Of a DNA stretch of 64,000 nucleotides, positions 42,872-51,507 are shown piece after piece. The stretch comes from Micromonospora siamensis. GTDB taxonomy: Bacteria > Actinomycetota > Actinomycetes > Mycobacteriales > Micromonosporaceae. Both the position numbers and the translations under genes were made by a program. Location: NCBI RefSeq assembly GCF_900090305.1, contig NZ_LT607751.1:868001-932000 (forward strand). Direction: 5' to 3'. Each line of letters starts with the position of its first letter. Position 1 is the first letter of the stretch. Under the pieces are notes generated by a model, which saw only the letters and a program-made list of their open reading frames with translations, did no database searches and was not told the DNA's origin.

Positions 42872-44721
42872 GCCGTAGCCGAGGTGTCGCGTAGGTGTTC
42901 CGCAGCTCGAATTGTGCGTGCCAATTCAACCGAATGCTCGGCGTGAAGCCACTCGATCAGGCCTTGAAGGACGACAGGCTTGGCCCCGCTCATCTGCGGG
43001 ACGATCCGGTCGGCTAGCGCGGAGTCGAGCACCGGCATTAGGTCTCCGCTACTGTTGACGCGGAGGACAAGTCGGCGAAGTACGTCAGCGACCTGAGCAG
43101 TGCCTAGTGGCCAGCCTCCGCCCGTCGCCCCGGCTGCAGGGTAGCGGACACGAGCAATCACTTCCTTTAGCAGCCCGAGGGACCCTTGGATATCAGGGTT
43201 AGCCTGCCAGGCTTCGAGGAGTGCAACGTCATCACGGGTACCTGCCTGATCTGGGTACTCGGCGGCCAGCCAAGTCGCCGCATGTGCCAAGGCAGCGTCG
43301 ACCTCGGAACCGATGTCATTCTGATGAGGAACACCCACGTAAACGAATTGGAACCGGCGGCTGAGGCCCTGTGAGAAGTCGTAGACAAAAGAGGCGTCAA
43401 CGTCGTTCATCGTCGCGACGATGCGGAATCTTCGGGGAAATGGGACCACCTTTCGCCCGGGATCGCTCTCGAACCAGAGCTCCAGCGTCTGCTCACCGCT
43501 GCCGCCCAGCACGGTATAAAGGCCACCGATGGCCTTGTCGATTTGCGCACGGCTGAATTCGTCAATGATCAACCAATGTGCCTGGTTTGGCTCGTCCGCT
43601 GGGTCCTGCTCGTGAGCTCGTGCGGTCCGAGCGCAACGCAGTGCAGCACGGGGTACATGCCCCAGCCACGGGCGTAGAACCTCTTGATCTCCGTCCCCTA
43701 CGCCGGGCTGGAGGCCGCCAATCACGTCGTAGGTGCTCCAGTCTGCGGTGGCAGTCTGCAACTCGCTGGTGCAATCGAAAGCCTCCGCGAGTGCACGGGC
43801 GAGTGTCGTCTTGCCGGTGCCGGGGGGGCCCTGTAGCACGAGGTGCCCGGTGAGCAGGGCAAGCACGCACTGCTCCATAAGGGAGGGATCAGGCATTAGT
43901 AGACCGCGGGCTTGCACCGCAGCTTCGACGCGACCGATCAGGGCGTCGACATCGGCACTTTCCAAAGGAAGCGTGGCATAGGCGCTGAGGCGTCGGTAGT
44001 CTTCCTCCTCGGCTTCAGGCTCGTCCCGCGGCGGCTCTAACTCAGGCATTGCTACTGGCGGCGGAGTCTTGGGAGCTGAGAGGAGTTCGGCGAGCTCTTC
44101 GGGCGGCCAAACTTCCCCCAACTCCGGGTCATCGTCCAGGAAGAGTGGCAGCTCGTCGAACACCAGCTCGGTCTCCTGGCCGGAAAGGTGGAGCTCCTCG
44201 GCCAGGGCGGCGAGCAGATCCTCCCTGTTCCCTACGTGACTAGGAACACCAAAGCGGTATCGCCAGATCGCAAGCTCCAGCGGCGGAATCCGCTTCTTGT
44301 GCGGGACAACCTTCTGCAAGGTGTTCAGATACTCCGGGCTCCGTCTCGGCTCGACAAAGAGAGCCTTCTCACCCTTGGCCGTTCTGCCCGGATCCAAGAC
44401 TAGTAGGGATCTCAGTTTTTCGCTGGGCCGATTAAGTTGAGTCCAGACCGTACCTATGGGCCAGCCCCCGTTGGGTGCCCTGACATTCCAAGCCGACTGA
44501 AACGGGTCATACCACCGATACGGCTCGCTTCCTGGTACCGCGAAGAAGGCGTCACAGAACTGCACGGCAGTCGTGGTCGTCAGCTCGACCGGTTCCCCGT
44601 CGATACTCGCTCCTGCCCACTTAGCGGCAAGCCAGCGAATCACCGTTGAAGCGTCACGACCTAGCTTGACAGCGGCAAGAGCCTCCGCGGCCCGCCTGAC
44701 CCGTTGCACCGACGGTTGCAC
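42868..44721 (-). CDS. McrB-like AAA+ ATPase/GTPase of restriction cassette
   Basis: The 617-residue protein has an unrecognised N-terminal region (1-240, possibly target-binding), an acidic hinge (about 225-242) and a MoxR/McrB-type AAA+ module. Seen are Walker A GPPGTGKTT (298-306), Walker B WLIIDEFSRA (383-392), the McrB signature-like ATMNDVDASF (436-445) and an arginine finger in LSRRF (453-457). It is translationally coupled to the nuclease subunit. Together with the methyltransferase the set resembles LlaJI-type systems, where McrBC-like subunits are the restriction part. Confidence 0.85.
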   Translation of the reverse strand: MQPSVQRVRRAAEALAAVKLGRDASTVIRWLAAKWAGASIDGEPVELTTTTAVQFCDAFFAVPGSEPYRWYDPFQSAWNVRAPNGGWPIGTVWTQLNRPSEKLRSLLVLDPGRTAKGEKALFVEPRRSPEYLNTLQKVVPHKKRIPPLELAIWRYRFGVPSHVGNREDLLAALAEELHLSGQETELVFDELPLFLDDDPELGEVWPPEELAELLSAPKTPPPVAMPELEPPRDEPEAEEEDYRRLSAYATLPLESADVDALIGRVEAAVQARGLLMPDPSLMEQCVLALLTGHLVLQGPPGTGKTTLARALAEAFDCTSELQTATADWSTYDVIGGLQPGVGDGDQEVLRPWLGHVPRAALRCARTARAHEQDPADEPNQAHWLIIDEFSRAQIDKAIGGLYTVLGGSGEQTLELWFESDPGRKVVPFPRRFRIVATMNDVDASFVYDFSQGLSRRFQFVYVGVPHQNDIGSEVDAALAHAATWLAAEYPDQAGTRDDVALLEAWQANPDIQGSLGLLKEVIARVRYPAAGATGGGWPLGTAQVADVLRRLVLRVNSSGDLMPVLDSALADRIVPQMSGAKPVVLQGLIEWLHAEHSVELARTIRAAEHLRDTSATA

Positions 44722-45334
44722 TCAAGCTCCTCCGCTCGTGCTACGCGCATGGTTTCGCCGAGGTGCTGACGATATCGGAACCCATCATCGTCGAGGCGCC
44801 CCACATCGGCTACGCCATCCCTTTTGCCATCGACCCGCCCTCCTGGGGAGCGGGCCTCCACCCGGCCCGCCATGTCAAGACGGCCTTGACGCACGGTCGG
44901 GCGCTGGCGGGTCGGGTGGGGGTCTGCTCGGCTTGCCCGGGTCGATGGCAGGCGGGATGGCCTACCGCAACCACCCACGGACCGGGACCCGCCGGCGGAG
45001 CCCCGGCCATCCTGGAGCCGGAGCGCCCCCGCCGGAGGCGCAGTAGCCGCACCCCCGCGACCGCCGCCAGCTCGCCGACGCGGACGGCGTGCGCTCCCCT
45101 ACGCCGCGCGGGCTCGTGGCCGCGCGGTCCGGCCGGCTGCCGGCCCACAACATTCCGGTCAACGGCCTGTCGTTCTGAGGCGGCCCCTTGGGCTCCCCGC
45201 TTCCGCGCCAGCCACCGGGCGTGTTGCGTGGCCGGAGTCGGAGCGCCAGCGGAGCGACGGACGCGCGCCCAGGCGGCGGCGCGTGCGGCCCGTAGCGGGC
45301 CGCCTTGATAGACGTACAGAGAGTCCTCCCACAC

Positions 45335-45363
45335 CGGCCGGCAGCCGGCCGGCAGCCGGCCGT
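45335..45363. repeat. Tandem 11-bp repeat
   Basis: The unit ccggccggcag occurs about 2.6 times. Each unit contains the palindrome ccggccgg. Confidence 0.8.
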
Positions 45364-45442
45364 TCCACTCCGGCGCGAGGGGTCACGGCGGGTTGACGTG
45401 TCGGTACCCGGTGCTACTCTGGCGCTCGTCGAGGACGCCAGC

Positions 45443-45502
45443 GCGGCCTTCCTGCCGGATCGCTGGACTCGACGTCGGAGATGCCGAGCGGCCTTCCTGC
45501 CG
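45443..45502. repeat. 15-bp direct repeat pair
   Basis: gcggccttcctgccg occurs at 45443-45457 and 45488-45502, 45 bp apart, upstream of the integrase gene. Confidence 0.75.
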
Positions 45503-45907
45503 CTGATGCGGGCCACGTCCCGCCGGCTCTCGATCGCACCGGCCGCTGTGCCGACTTCTCGAATCCGTTGAGCGGCCCAGCACGGTCTTCCCTGCCGTCC
45601 ACGATGGCCCGGATTCACGCCTCTCCACGGGTGGGGGCAGCCTGCGGCAACCCGCCGGATGCCGATATCCCGGGCTCCCCACCCGTGCCGGCCTTCATCA
45701 ACGAGTCCACGAGCGTGAAAGGACATGACCAATCGGCGGGACGTGGCGCGACCACGATTCCGCCCTCCGGCGTCAGCCGCCCTCTCGGCGGTGCCAGGAG
45801 ACACGACGAACACCACCAGCGGACAGGCGTCCATGGCTGGTGGTGCTTCGTCTCCCGTCCCTGCCACCCCCTGATGAGGAGACAGTCGTGTCCACCACCC
45901 CGGCCCC

Positions 45908-46944
45908 GTGGCGACCCGCTCCCCGACGGTGGGGGAGTACGCCGGCTACTGGCTGCGCGAGGTCGTCAAGCCGAACCTCGCCCCGGGCAGCTACGTCACC
46001 TACGAGGTGGTGGTCCGGCTCTACCTCGTGCCGGGGCTCGGCCGGAAGCGACTCGACAAGCTCCGGGTCAGCGACGTCCAGACCTGGATCAACGAGGTCG
46101 GGCGGACCTGCCAGTGCTGCGCCCAGGGCAAGGACGAACGGCGCAAGCCCGCCCAGCAGCGCTGCTGTGCCCTCGGCCGCTGCTGCCGGGATCTGCCCTC
46201 GGCAACCAGCGTCGCCCACCTGCGGACCGTCCTCCGGACGCTGCTGTCCCAGGCGATCACCGAAGGACTGATCTCTCGCAACGTGGCGTCCCTGGTGAAG
46301 CTGCCCCCGGTTCGGAAGCGCAAACAGAAGGCGTGGACGAGCGACGAGGCGCGGCGCTTCCTGGAGTCGGCCCGCGCCGACGACGATCCGCTCTACGCCG
46401 CGTACGTCCTGGTCCTGGTGCTCGGTCTGCGCAAGGGCGAGATGTTGGGTCTCACCTGGGCTGACGTCGACCTCGACGCGGGGGAGTTGACCATCGACCG
46501 GCAGCTCCAACGGGTCGGTGCCGAACTGCTGCACCGGGAGACGAAGACGGCCGCCTCGGACGCCACCCTGCCGCTGCCCGACATCTGCACCGTGGCGCTC
46601 GGCCGCCGCCGCACCGCCCAGACCGCCGCCCGGGACGCCGCCGGCCCGGCCTGGCAGCCATCCGACCTGATCTTCACCACCCGCTACGGCCGGCCGGTCG
46701 AGCCGCGCAACTTCAACCGCTTCTGGGACCGCCGCTGCGACGCTGCCGGCGTCCGGCGGATCACCGTCAGGGACGCCCGGCGGACCTGCGCCTCGCTCCT
46801 GGCGGACCTGGACGTGCACCCCGGGTGGCGATGCAGATCCTCCGGCACGCGCAGTTCGCCATCACCATGGAGATCTACACGGTGGTCTCCTCGGCGGCCA
46901 CCCGCGACGCCCTCAAGCGGCTCGGCAACGCACTGGACCGGTAA
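45908..46944 (+). pseudogene. Tyrosine recombinase (integrase), frameshifted
   Basis: The gene resembles actinomycete phage/AICE integrases, including the Cys-rich insertion CQCCAQGKDE...RCCALGRCC. Catalytic Arg is in LVLGLRKGEMLGLTW. The usual box II HDARRTC reads RDARRTC (codon agg at 46769-46771), so the catalytic His is lost. At the cccc run 46819-46822 one base is missing: the open frame goes on as unrelated residues to 47005, whereas the other frame reads RVAMQILRHAQFAITMEIY and stops at 46944. The nucleophile Tyr is thus out of frame. The GTG start is uncertain; the N-terminal arm-binding domain may also be incomplete. Confidence 0.88.
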
Positions 46945-46952
46945 GGCGCTAC

Positions 46953-46973
46953 TGCTGTACTTCGCTGCTGTAC
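46953..46973. repeat. 21-bp direct repeat near right island end
   Basis: It is identical to 36937-36957 and in the same orientation, 54 bp inside attR. Confidence 0.7.
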
Positions 46974-46992
46974 CGGCCCCGCTCACAAAGAC

Positions 46993-47014
46993 AGCGGCCC
47001 CGTAGAGGGCCGCT
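46993..47014 (-). terminator. Terminator behind tRNA-Lys, supplied by the island
   Basis: agcggccc-cgtaga-gggccgct forms an 8-bp stem; on the minus strand it is followed by GTCTTTG. It lies 15 bp beyond the tRNA 3' end and inside the island boundary. Confidence 0.65.
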
Positions 47015-47026
47015 GAGCTGGAACGG

Positions 47027-47065
47027 AGTGGGCCGCCAGGGACTCGAACCCTGAACCTATGGATT
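47027..47065. repeat. attR: 39-bp repeat within tRNA-Lys
   Basis: It is identical to 36815-36853, covering the tRNA 3' half up to the anticodon loop plus two bases beyond the 3' end. Confidence 0.95.
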
Positions 47066-47100
47066 AAAAGTCCACAGCTCTGCCATTGAGCTAGCGGCCC
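47029..47100 (-). tRNA. tRNA-Lys(TTT)
   Basis: The minus strand folds as a complete cloverleaf: acceptor GGGCCGC/GCGGCCC, D-arm GCTCAATGGCAGAGC, anticodon arm GTGGA-CTTTTAA-TCCAT (anticodon TTT at 47066-47068) and T-arm CAGGG-TTCGAGT-CCCTG, discriminator A. The CCA end is not encoded. The island integrated into its 3' half and restored it. Confidence 0.97.
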
Positions 47101-47223
47101 GCCGCACCAGGCTACCGGACCGGGCCCCTCGGGGCCTTCCGGCTTCCCGTCGATGGATCGGCCGGGCCGACTCGACCCGTCGGGCCATGGCCAACAGCGC
47201 GGCGACCCGGTTGGCTGGAGCGC

Positions 47224-47703
47224 ATGACTACCGTCGTGCTGGCCGCCGCCACCCTGGTCACCGGGTTGATGGGTGGACTCTTCTTCGCGTACGCCTGCTC
47301 GGTCATGCCGGGCCTGGCCGCCACCGACGACCGGACCTTCGTCGCGACCATGCGGTGGATCAACCGGCGGATCCTGAACGGGTGGTTCCTGTCGGCGTTC
47401 CTCGGCGCGGCGCCGCTCACCGGCCTGGCGGTGCTGCTGCACTGGGGCGGCGGCGGGCCGGTGCTGGCCTGGACGGTCGCCGCGCTGCTGCTCTACCTGG
47501 CCGCGCTGGCGGTCACCGTGCGGTGGAACGTGCCGCTCAACGACCGGCTCGACGCGGCCGGCGACCCCGACGCGGTCGCGGACCTGGCGGCGGTGCGGGC
47601 CGGCTTCGAGCGGTCCTGGGTGCGCGGGAACCTGGTGCGGACGCTGACCAGCGTCGCGTCCTTCGGCTGCCTGGTCGCCGCGCTGGCGGTCGACGCGAGC
47701 TGA
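47224..47703 (+). CDS. DUF1772 (anthrone oxygenase-like) membrane protein
   Basis: The 159-residue protein has four hydrophobic helices, beginning VVLAAATLVTGLMGGLFFAYACSVMPGL, and contains WNVPLNDRL followed by FERSWVRGNLVRTLTS, the DUF1772 signature region. Distant relatives act as anthrone oxygenases; most bacterial members are uncharacterised. GGAG precedes the ATG. Confidence 0.85.
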   Translation: MTTVVLAAATLVTGLMGGLFFAYACSVMPGLAATDDRTFVATMRWINRRILNGWFLSAFLGAAPLTGLAVLLHWGGGGPVLAWTVAALLLYLAALAVTVRWNVPLNDRLDAAGDPDAVADLAAVRAGFERSWVRGNLVRTLTSVASFGCLVAALAVDAS

Positions 47704-47760
47704 CCTAGGCCGTGACCGGTTCGGCGGTTGGGGTCCGGTTCAACGGGTACGACGACTGGC

Positions 47761-48843
47761 ATGCGGATCGTGATCGTGGGGGCCAGCGGCAACGCGGGGA
47801 CGGCGCTGCTGCGCCGGCTGCGCCAGGAGTCCGGGCTGGAGGTGGCCGGGGTGGTCCGCCGGCTGCCCGCCGAGGACGCCGGTGAGCCGTACGACCGGGT
47901 CCAGTGGCACTCCTGCGACATCGGCGCGCCGGGTGCGGCCGACAAGCTGGCGACGATCTTCGGCGGGGCGGCGGCGGTGGTGCACCTGGGCTGGCAGATC
48001 CAGCCCAGCCACGACCAGCGCACCCTGCACCGCACCAACGTCGGGGGCAGCCGGGCCGTCATCGACGCGGTGGTCCGCGCCGGGGTTCCGGCCCTGGTGT
48101 ACGCCTCGTCGGTCGGCACGTACGCGCCCGGCCCGAAGGACCACCCGATCAGCGAGCGGTGGCCGGCGACCGGGGTGGCCGGCTCGTCGTACAGCCGGGA
48201 CAAGGCGCAGGTCGAGGCGATGCTGGACTCGGTCGAGGCCGAGCACCCGTCGCTGCGGGTGGTACGCCTGCGCCCCGGCCTGATCTTCCAGCGGGACGCC
48301 GGCACCGAGATCGCCCGCTACTTCCTCGGCCCGCTCGCCCCGGTCCGGTTGCTGCGCTACGGCCGCATCCCGGTGGTCCCGGCCAACCGTCGGCTGCGGA
48401 TGCAGGGCGTGCACGCCGACGACGTCGCCGACGCGTACGCCCGGGCGGTGCTGGGTGACGCGCGCGGCGCCTTCAACATCGCCGCGGACCCGGTGCTCAC
48501 CCCGGAGCTGGTGGCCCGGCACTTCCACGGCTGGACGGTGCCGGTGGCCTCCCCGGTGCTGCGGGCAGCGGCGATGCTGACCTGGCGGGCCCGCCTGCAA
48601 CCCGTCGACGCCGGCTGGGTGGAGCTGGGGCTCAACGCGCCACTGATGTCCAGCGACCGCGCCGAGACCGAGCTGGGCTGGCACCCGAGGGTGGACGCCC
48701 TGACCGCCCTCAAGGAACTCTTCGCCGGCATGGCCACCCGCGCCCACACCGACAGCCCACCCATGTCCGGCGACCCCGATCTGCCCGGTCGCCCCGCCGC
48801 CCTCCTCAAGGCCCGCCTCCCCGGCCACCCGAACCCCTACTGA
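47761..48843 (+). CDS. NAD-dependent epimerase/dehydratase (extended SDR)
   Basis: The 360-residue protein has the nucleotide-binding MRIVIVGASGNAGTALLRRL, the Ser in YASSVGTYAP and the catalytic YSRDK (Y-x3-K). The C-terminal substrate domain is not diagnostic of a sugar. A nucleotide-sugar or small carbonyl substrate is possible. Confidence 0.85.
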   Translation: MRIVIVGASGNAGTALLRRLRQESGLEVAGVVRRLPAEDAGEPYDRVQWHSCDIGAPGAADKLATIFGGAAAVVHLGWQIQPSHDQRTLHRTNVGGSRAVIDAVVRAGVPALVYASSVGTYAPGPKDHPISERWPATGVAGSSYSRDKAQVEAMLDSVEAEHPSLRVVRLRPGLIFQRDAGTEIARYFLGPLAPVRLLRYGRIPVVPANRRLRMQGVHADDVADAYARAVLGDARGAFNIAADPVLTPELVARHFHGWTVPVASPVLRAAAMLTWRARLQPVDAGWVELGLNAPLMSSDRAETELGWHPRVDALTALKELFAGMATRAHTDSPPMSGDPDLPGRPAALLKARLPGHPNPY

Positions 48844-48868
48844 CCCCACCCCCACCCCCACCCCACCC
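48844..48868 (-). other. G-quadruplex-forming tract directly after the epimerase stop
   Basis: The plus strand has five C-runs (4, 5, 5, 4, 3) separated by single A. The minus strand thus has G-runs with one-base loops, the strongest quadruplex pattern. Confidence 0.7.
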
Positions 48869-48888
48869 TCCAGGCCCCGCCCCAGTCG

Positions 48889-50103
48889 CGTTGATCAAGA
48901 AGTTTTGGCCACGTCGAGGCCGGCGGTTTCTAGGCTTCAGTGCAACTGATCTTGGTTGGGCTGGAGGTGCTGGTGGCGAGGCCGGGTGTGTTGACGTTCG
49001 GGCATCGGCAGGTGTTGGAGCATCTGTGGGGGGTTGGTCGGACGATCTCGCAGATCGCGGGGGTTCTCGGGGTGCCGGTGTGCACGGTGTCGCGGGAGGT
49101 GGCGCGGAACAACAGTGCGCGGCACGGGACGAAGAACCCGCTGGGGCGGTCACTGCCGCATGGGCGGGGGCGCCGCCCGTATCGGTGGGGTTATCAGGCG
49201 CAGTGGGCGCAGCGGCGGGCTGACGCGGCCAGGCGGCGGCCGGCGAGGGCGAAGCTGGCGGTCGGTACGCGGCTGCGGCAGGTGGTGGCGGGGAAACTGG
49301 CCCGTAGGTGGTCTCCGAAGCAGATCGCCGCGTGGTTGCGGACCACGTTCGCCGACCGGCCGGAGTTGCAGGTGTCCCACGAGACGATCTACCAGGCGAT
49401 CTACGTGCAGTCGCGAGGCAATCTGAGGGCCGAGTTGACCCGGCAGGTAGCGCTACGGTCGGGACGCACCCAGCGGCGTCCGCAGTCACGTGCCGCGGGC
49501 GCCGCTCGCCGTCGGCGGCCCTGGATCGCAGACCTGCACATCAGCACCCGGCCCGCGGAGGTCACCGACCGGGCGGTGCCCGGGCACTGGGAAGGTGACC
49601 TGGTCATCGGCAAGGCCGGCGCCTCAGCGATCGTGACCCTGGTGGAACGAGCCACCCGTTACGTGATGCTCGGCGCCCTACCCCACGGCCGCGACAGCGA
49701 AGCCGTCATCGGTGTGCTCACCAACCTGGCCACCCGCATGCCCACGCACCTGCGCCGGTCGCTGACCTGGGACCAAGGCGTGGAAATGGCCACCCACCCC
49801 GTGTTCACCGTCGCCACCGGCTGCCCGGTCTACTTCTGCGACCCCCACAGCCCCTGGCAACGCGGCACCAACGAAAACACCAACGGGCTGCTACGCCAGT
49901 ACTTCCCCAAGAGCAGCTACGACTTCCGCACCATCGACCAGAACGGCTTGGACGAGGTCGCCCACGAACTCAACACCCGCCCCCGACAGACGCTGGACTG
50001 GAACACCCCAGCCCAGCGTCTGGCTCACCTCATCACCGCCTAACGATTGCACTCACCCCTTGACCCCGCCGCCCGATTTCTGACCAAAACTTCTTGATCA
50101 ACG
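48889..50103. mobile_element. IS30-family insertion sequence
   Basis: Terminal inverted repeats of 23 bp (48889-48911 and 50081-50103) match with one mismatch and begin cgttgatcaagaag. They enclose one transposase gene. A target duplication cannot be fixed because the end sequence cgttgatcaacg is itself palindromic. Confidence 0.92.
48940..50043 (+). CDS. IS30-family transposase
   Basis: The 367-residue protein has an N-terminal HTH (QISQ-type: GRTISQIAGVLGVPVCTVSREVARN) and a DDE domain with GHWEGDLVIG (first Asp), LTWDQGVEMA (second Asp) and GTNENTNGLLRQYFPKS (Glu), the IS30 signature. The frame is intact, so the copy may be active. The GTG at 48940 is the longest start; a GTG at 48973 (VARPG) is an alternative. 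Confidence 0.94.
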   Translation: MQLILVGLEVLVARPGVLTFGHRQVLEHLWGVGRTISQIAGVLGVPVCTVSREVARNNSARHGTKNPLGRSLPHGRGRRPYRWGYQAQWAQRRADAARRRPARAKLAVGTRLRQVVAGKLARRWSPKQIAAWLRTTFADRPELQVSHETIYQAIYVQSRGNLRAELTRQVALRSGRTQRRPQSRAAGAARRRRPWIADLHISTRPAEVTDRAVPGHWEGDLVIGKAGASAIVTLVERATRYVMLGALPHGRDSEAVIGVLTNLATRMPTHLRRSLTWDQGVEMATHPVFTVATGCPVYFCDPHSPWQRGTNENTNGLLRQYFPKSSYDFRTIDQNGLDEVAHELNTRPRQTLDWNTPAQRLAHLITA

Positions 50104-50139
50104 GGGAGAGCCGGGGAGAGCCGGGGAGGCTGCGGGGGG

Positions 50140-51360
50140 TCAGGAGATGGTGGGTGGGCGGGCGCCCAGGAAGAAGATGCCGGGGAGGCCCTTGGTTTCG
50201 AAGCCTTGGCTGGGGTTGTGGCGCAGGGTCGAGTTTTCGATGGTCAGGGTGCCGGTGCGGTCGTTGCTGACGAAGAAGATCGCGCCGCCGCCCTCGTTGG
50301 CCTCGTTGTCGCGGATGATCGAACCGGCGACGCGTACCCGGAAGGTGTTGCCGTCGCAGTAGATCGCGCCGCCGCTGCCACCGCCCGGCGTGCCGCCGCG
50401 GGCCGGGTTGGCGCCGGAGCCGATCGCCCTGTTGCCGGTGAAGACGCTGTTCAGCACCGTCCAGGAGACGCCGATGCTGCTCAGCGCCGAGCCGTTCGAG
50501 CAGACCCCGCCGGTGAAGGTGCTGCCCACGACGTACACGGGCCGGTTGTCGTACTGGCTGAGCGCCCGGATGGCCGCGCCACCCAGATCCGGGCCGGTAC
50601 GGTCGCAGCGGTTGTCGACGAAGCGGGAGTTGACCACCTTCAGTCGCCCGCCGCGTACGAAGATCGCCCCGCCCCCGCCGCCCTCGGTCTTGTCGCCGGT
50701 GGAGTTGCCGCCGGTGAAGGTCAGGTTCTGCACGGTCAGCCGCGGGTGGTCCTGGTTCTGGCAGTGCGAGGTGGTCCAGCCCTGCGCGCCGTCGCAGGTG
50801 TTCATGTAGAGGATGCGCCGCGCGCCGCCCCCGGAGAGGGTGACCCTGCCGCCGCCGTCGAGCACAATCTCCGGACCGTTCGCGTTACGGATCTTGGCGG
50901 TGGCCTTCATGGTGATGGTGACCGGGTCGGGCCCGCAGTCGAAGGTGATGATCCCGCCCGCAGCGACGGCCTTCACCACCGCGTCCGAGGTGCAGCTCGC
51001 CGCCGTGCCCCGGCCGATCGTCCGGGTGGGCCGGGAGGTGTCCACCGCCCGGGCCTCGGCCGGGACCGCCGCGCCGCCGTCCGGGTTGCCGGCCCGCAGC
51101 GCCGGGGCGGTGGTGGTGGAACGGGACGGCTTCGGCGACGGGGAGGCGGAGCGGGACTTCGACGGCGGCGGGCTCGGCCGGGCCGACCTGCCCGGCGACG
51201 CGGACGCGGCCGGGGTGGCCGGGGCGGTCGGCGAGCCCGACGACCAGGCCGCCACCGGGGCGGCCGGGGAGCCGGCGGACGGCTCACCGCCCCCGCAGGC
51301 GGGCAGGGTGGCGGTGACGACACCGAGGACGAGCAGGGCGACAGCGGACTTCACACGCAC
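50140..51360 (-). CDS. Lipoprotein with right-handed parallel beta-helix
   Basis: The 406-residue protein has a lipobox signal (VTATLPACGGG), a Ser/Pro/Ala/Thr-rich linker of about 70 residues and a beta-helix domain of repeated short strands (LTVQNLTFTGGN, LKVVNSRFVDNRC, WTVLNSVFTGNRA, IRDNEANEGGGAIFF). Such helices usually bind or cleave polysaccharides; no catalytic residues can be named. It starts with GTG at 51360. Confidence 0.82.
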   Translation of the reverse strand: MRVKSAVALLVLGVVTATLPACGGGEPSAGSPAAPVAAWSSGSPTAPATPAASASPGRSARPSPPPSKSRSASPSPKPSRSTTTAPALRAGNPDGGAAVPAEARAVDTSRPTRTIGRGTAASCTSDAVVKAVAAGGIITFDCGPDPVTITMKATAKIRNANGPEIVLDGGGRVTLSGGGARRILYMNTCDGAQGWTTSHCQNQDHPRLTVQNLTFTGGNSTGDKTEGGGGGAIFVRGGRLKVVNSRFVDNRCDRTGPDLGGAAIRALSQYDNRPVYVVGSTFTGGVCSNGSALSSIGVSWTVLNSVFTGNRAIGSGANPARGGTPGGGSGGAIYCDGNTFRVRVAGSIIRDNEANEGGGAIFFVSNDRTGTLTIENSTLRHNPSQGFETKGLPGIFFLGARPPTIS

Positions 51361-51507
51361 TCCGCGATGCTAGGACCCCACCGGGCCCCGACACGAACCG
51401 TCACCGAACTCTTAACCCGCCGCTAAGCCGGCCGAGCCCGAGCCGGGCTACCGCCCGCGCCCGAGTCGCCGCCCGCGCCGAACCGACGCCCGGGCCGGCC
51501 GGGTGCG

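Larger units (their letters stand above)
44722..45907. other. Gene-poor 1.2-kb segment between ATPase and integrase
   Basis: Long open frames exist on both strands (for example 44763-45308 and 44962-45867), but their products are Arg/Pro/Ala-rich without recognisable motifs and overlap each other, so none is called. The segment has short direct repeats and high GC, unlike the cassette beside it. It may be the decayed remains of element maintenance genes or a non-coding regulatory region. Confidence 0.55.
36815..47065. mobile_element. Integrated genomic island in tRNA-Lys(TTT), about 10.2 kb
   Basis: Identical 39-bp direct repeats (36815-36853 and 47027-47065) bound the region. The right copy is the 3' half of the intact tRNA-Lys gene; the left copy is the orphaned tRNA fragment. 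The integrase gene lies beside the right repeat. Cargo comprises three tiny overlapping genes, a GntR regulator, a membrane-anchored hypothetical, and a controller-methyltransferase-ATPase-nuclease cassette. Codon third positions are visibly less GC-biased in 37.1-44.7 kb than outside. No RepSA, FtsK/TraB-like or excisionase gene is seen, so this is a reduced AICE-type element. Confidence 0.93.

Noticed and set aside
44962..45867. 301-codon minus-strand frame upstream of the integrase
   Set aside because: Arg-rich with no domain, overlaps other equally long frames and includes tandem repeats; not convincing as a gene.
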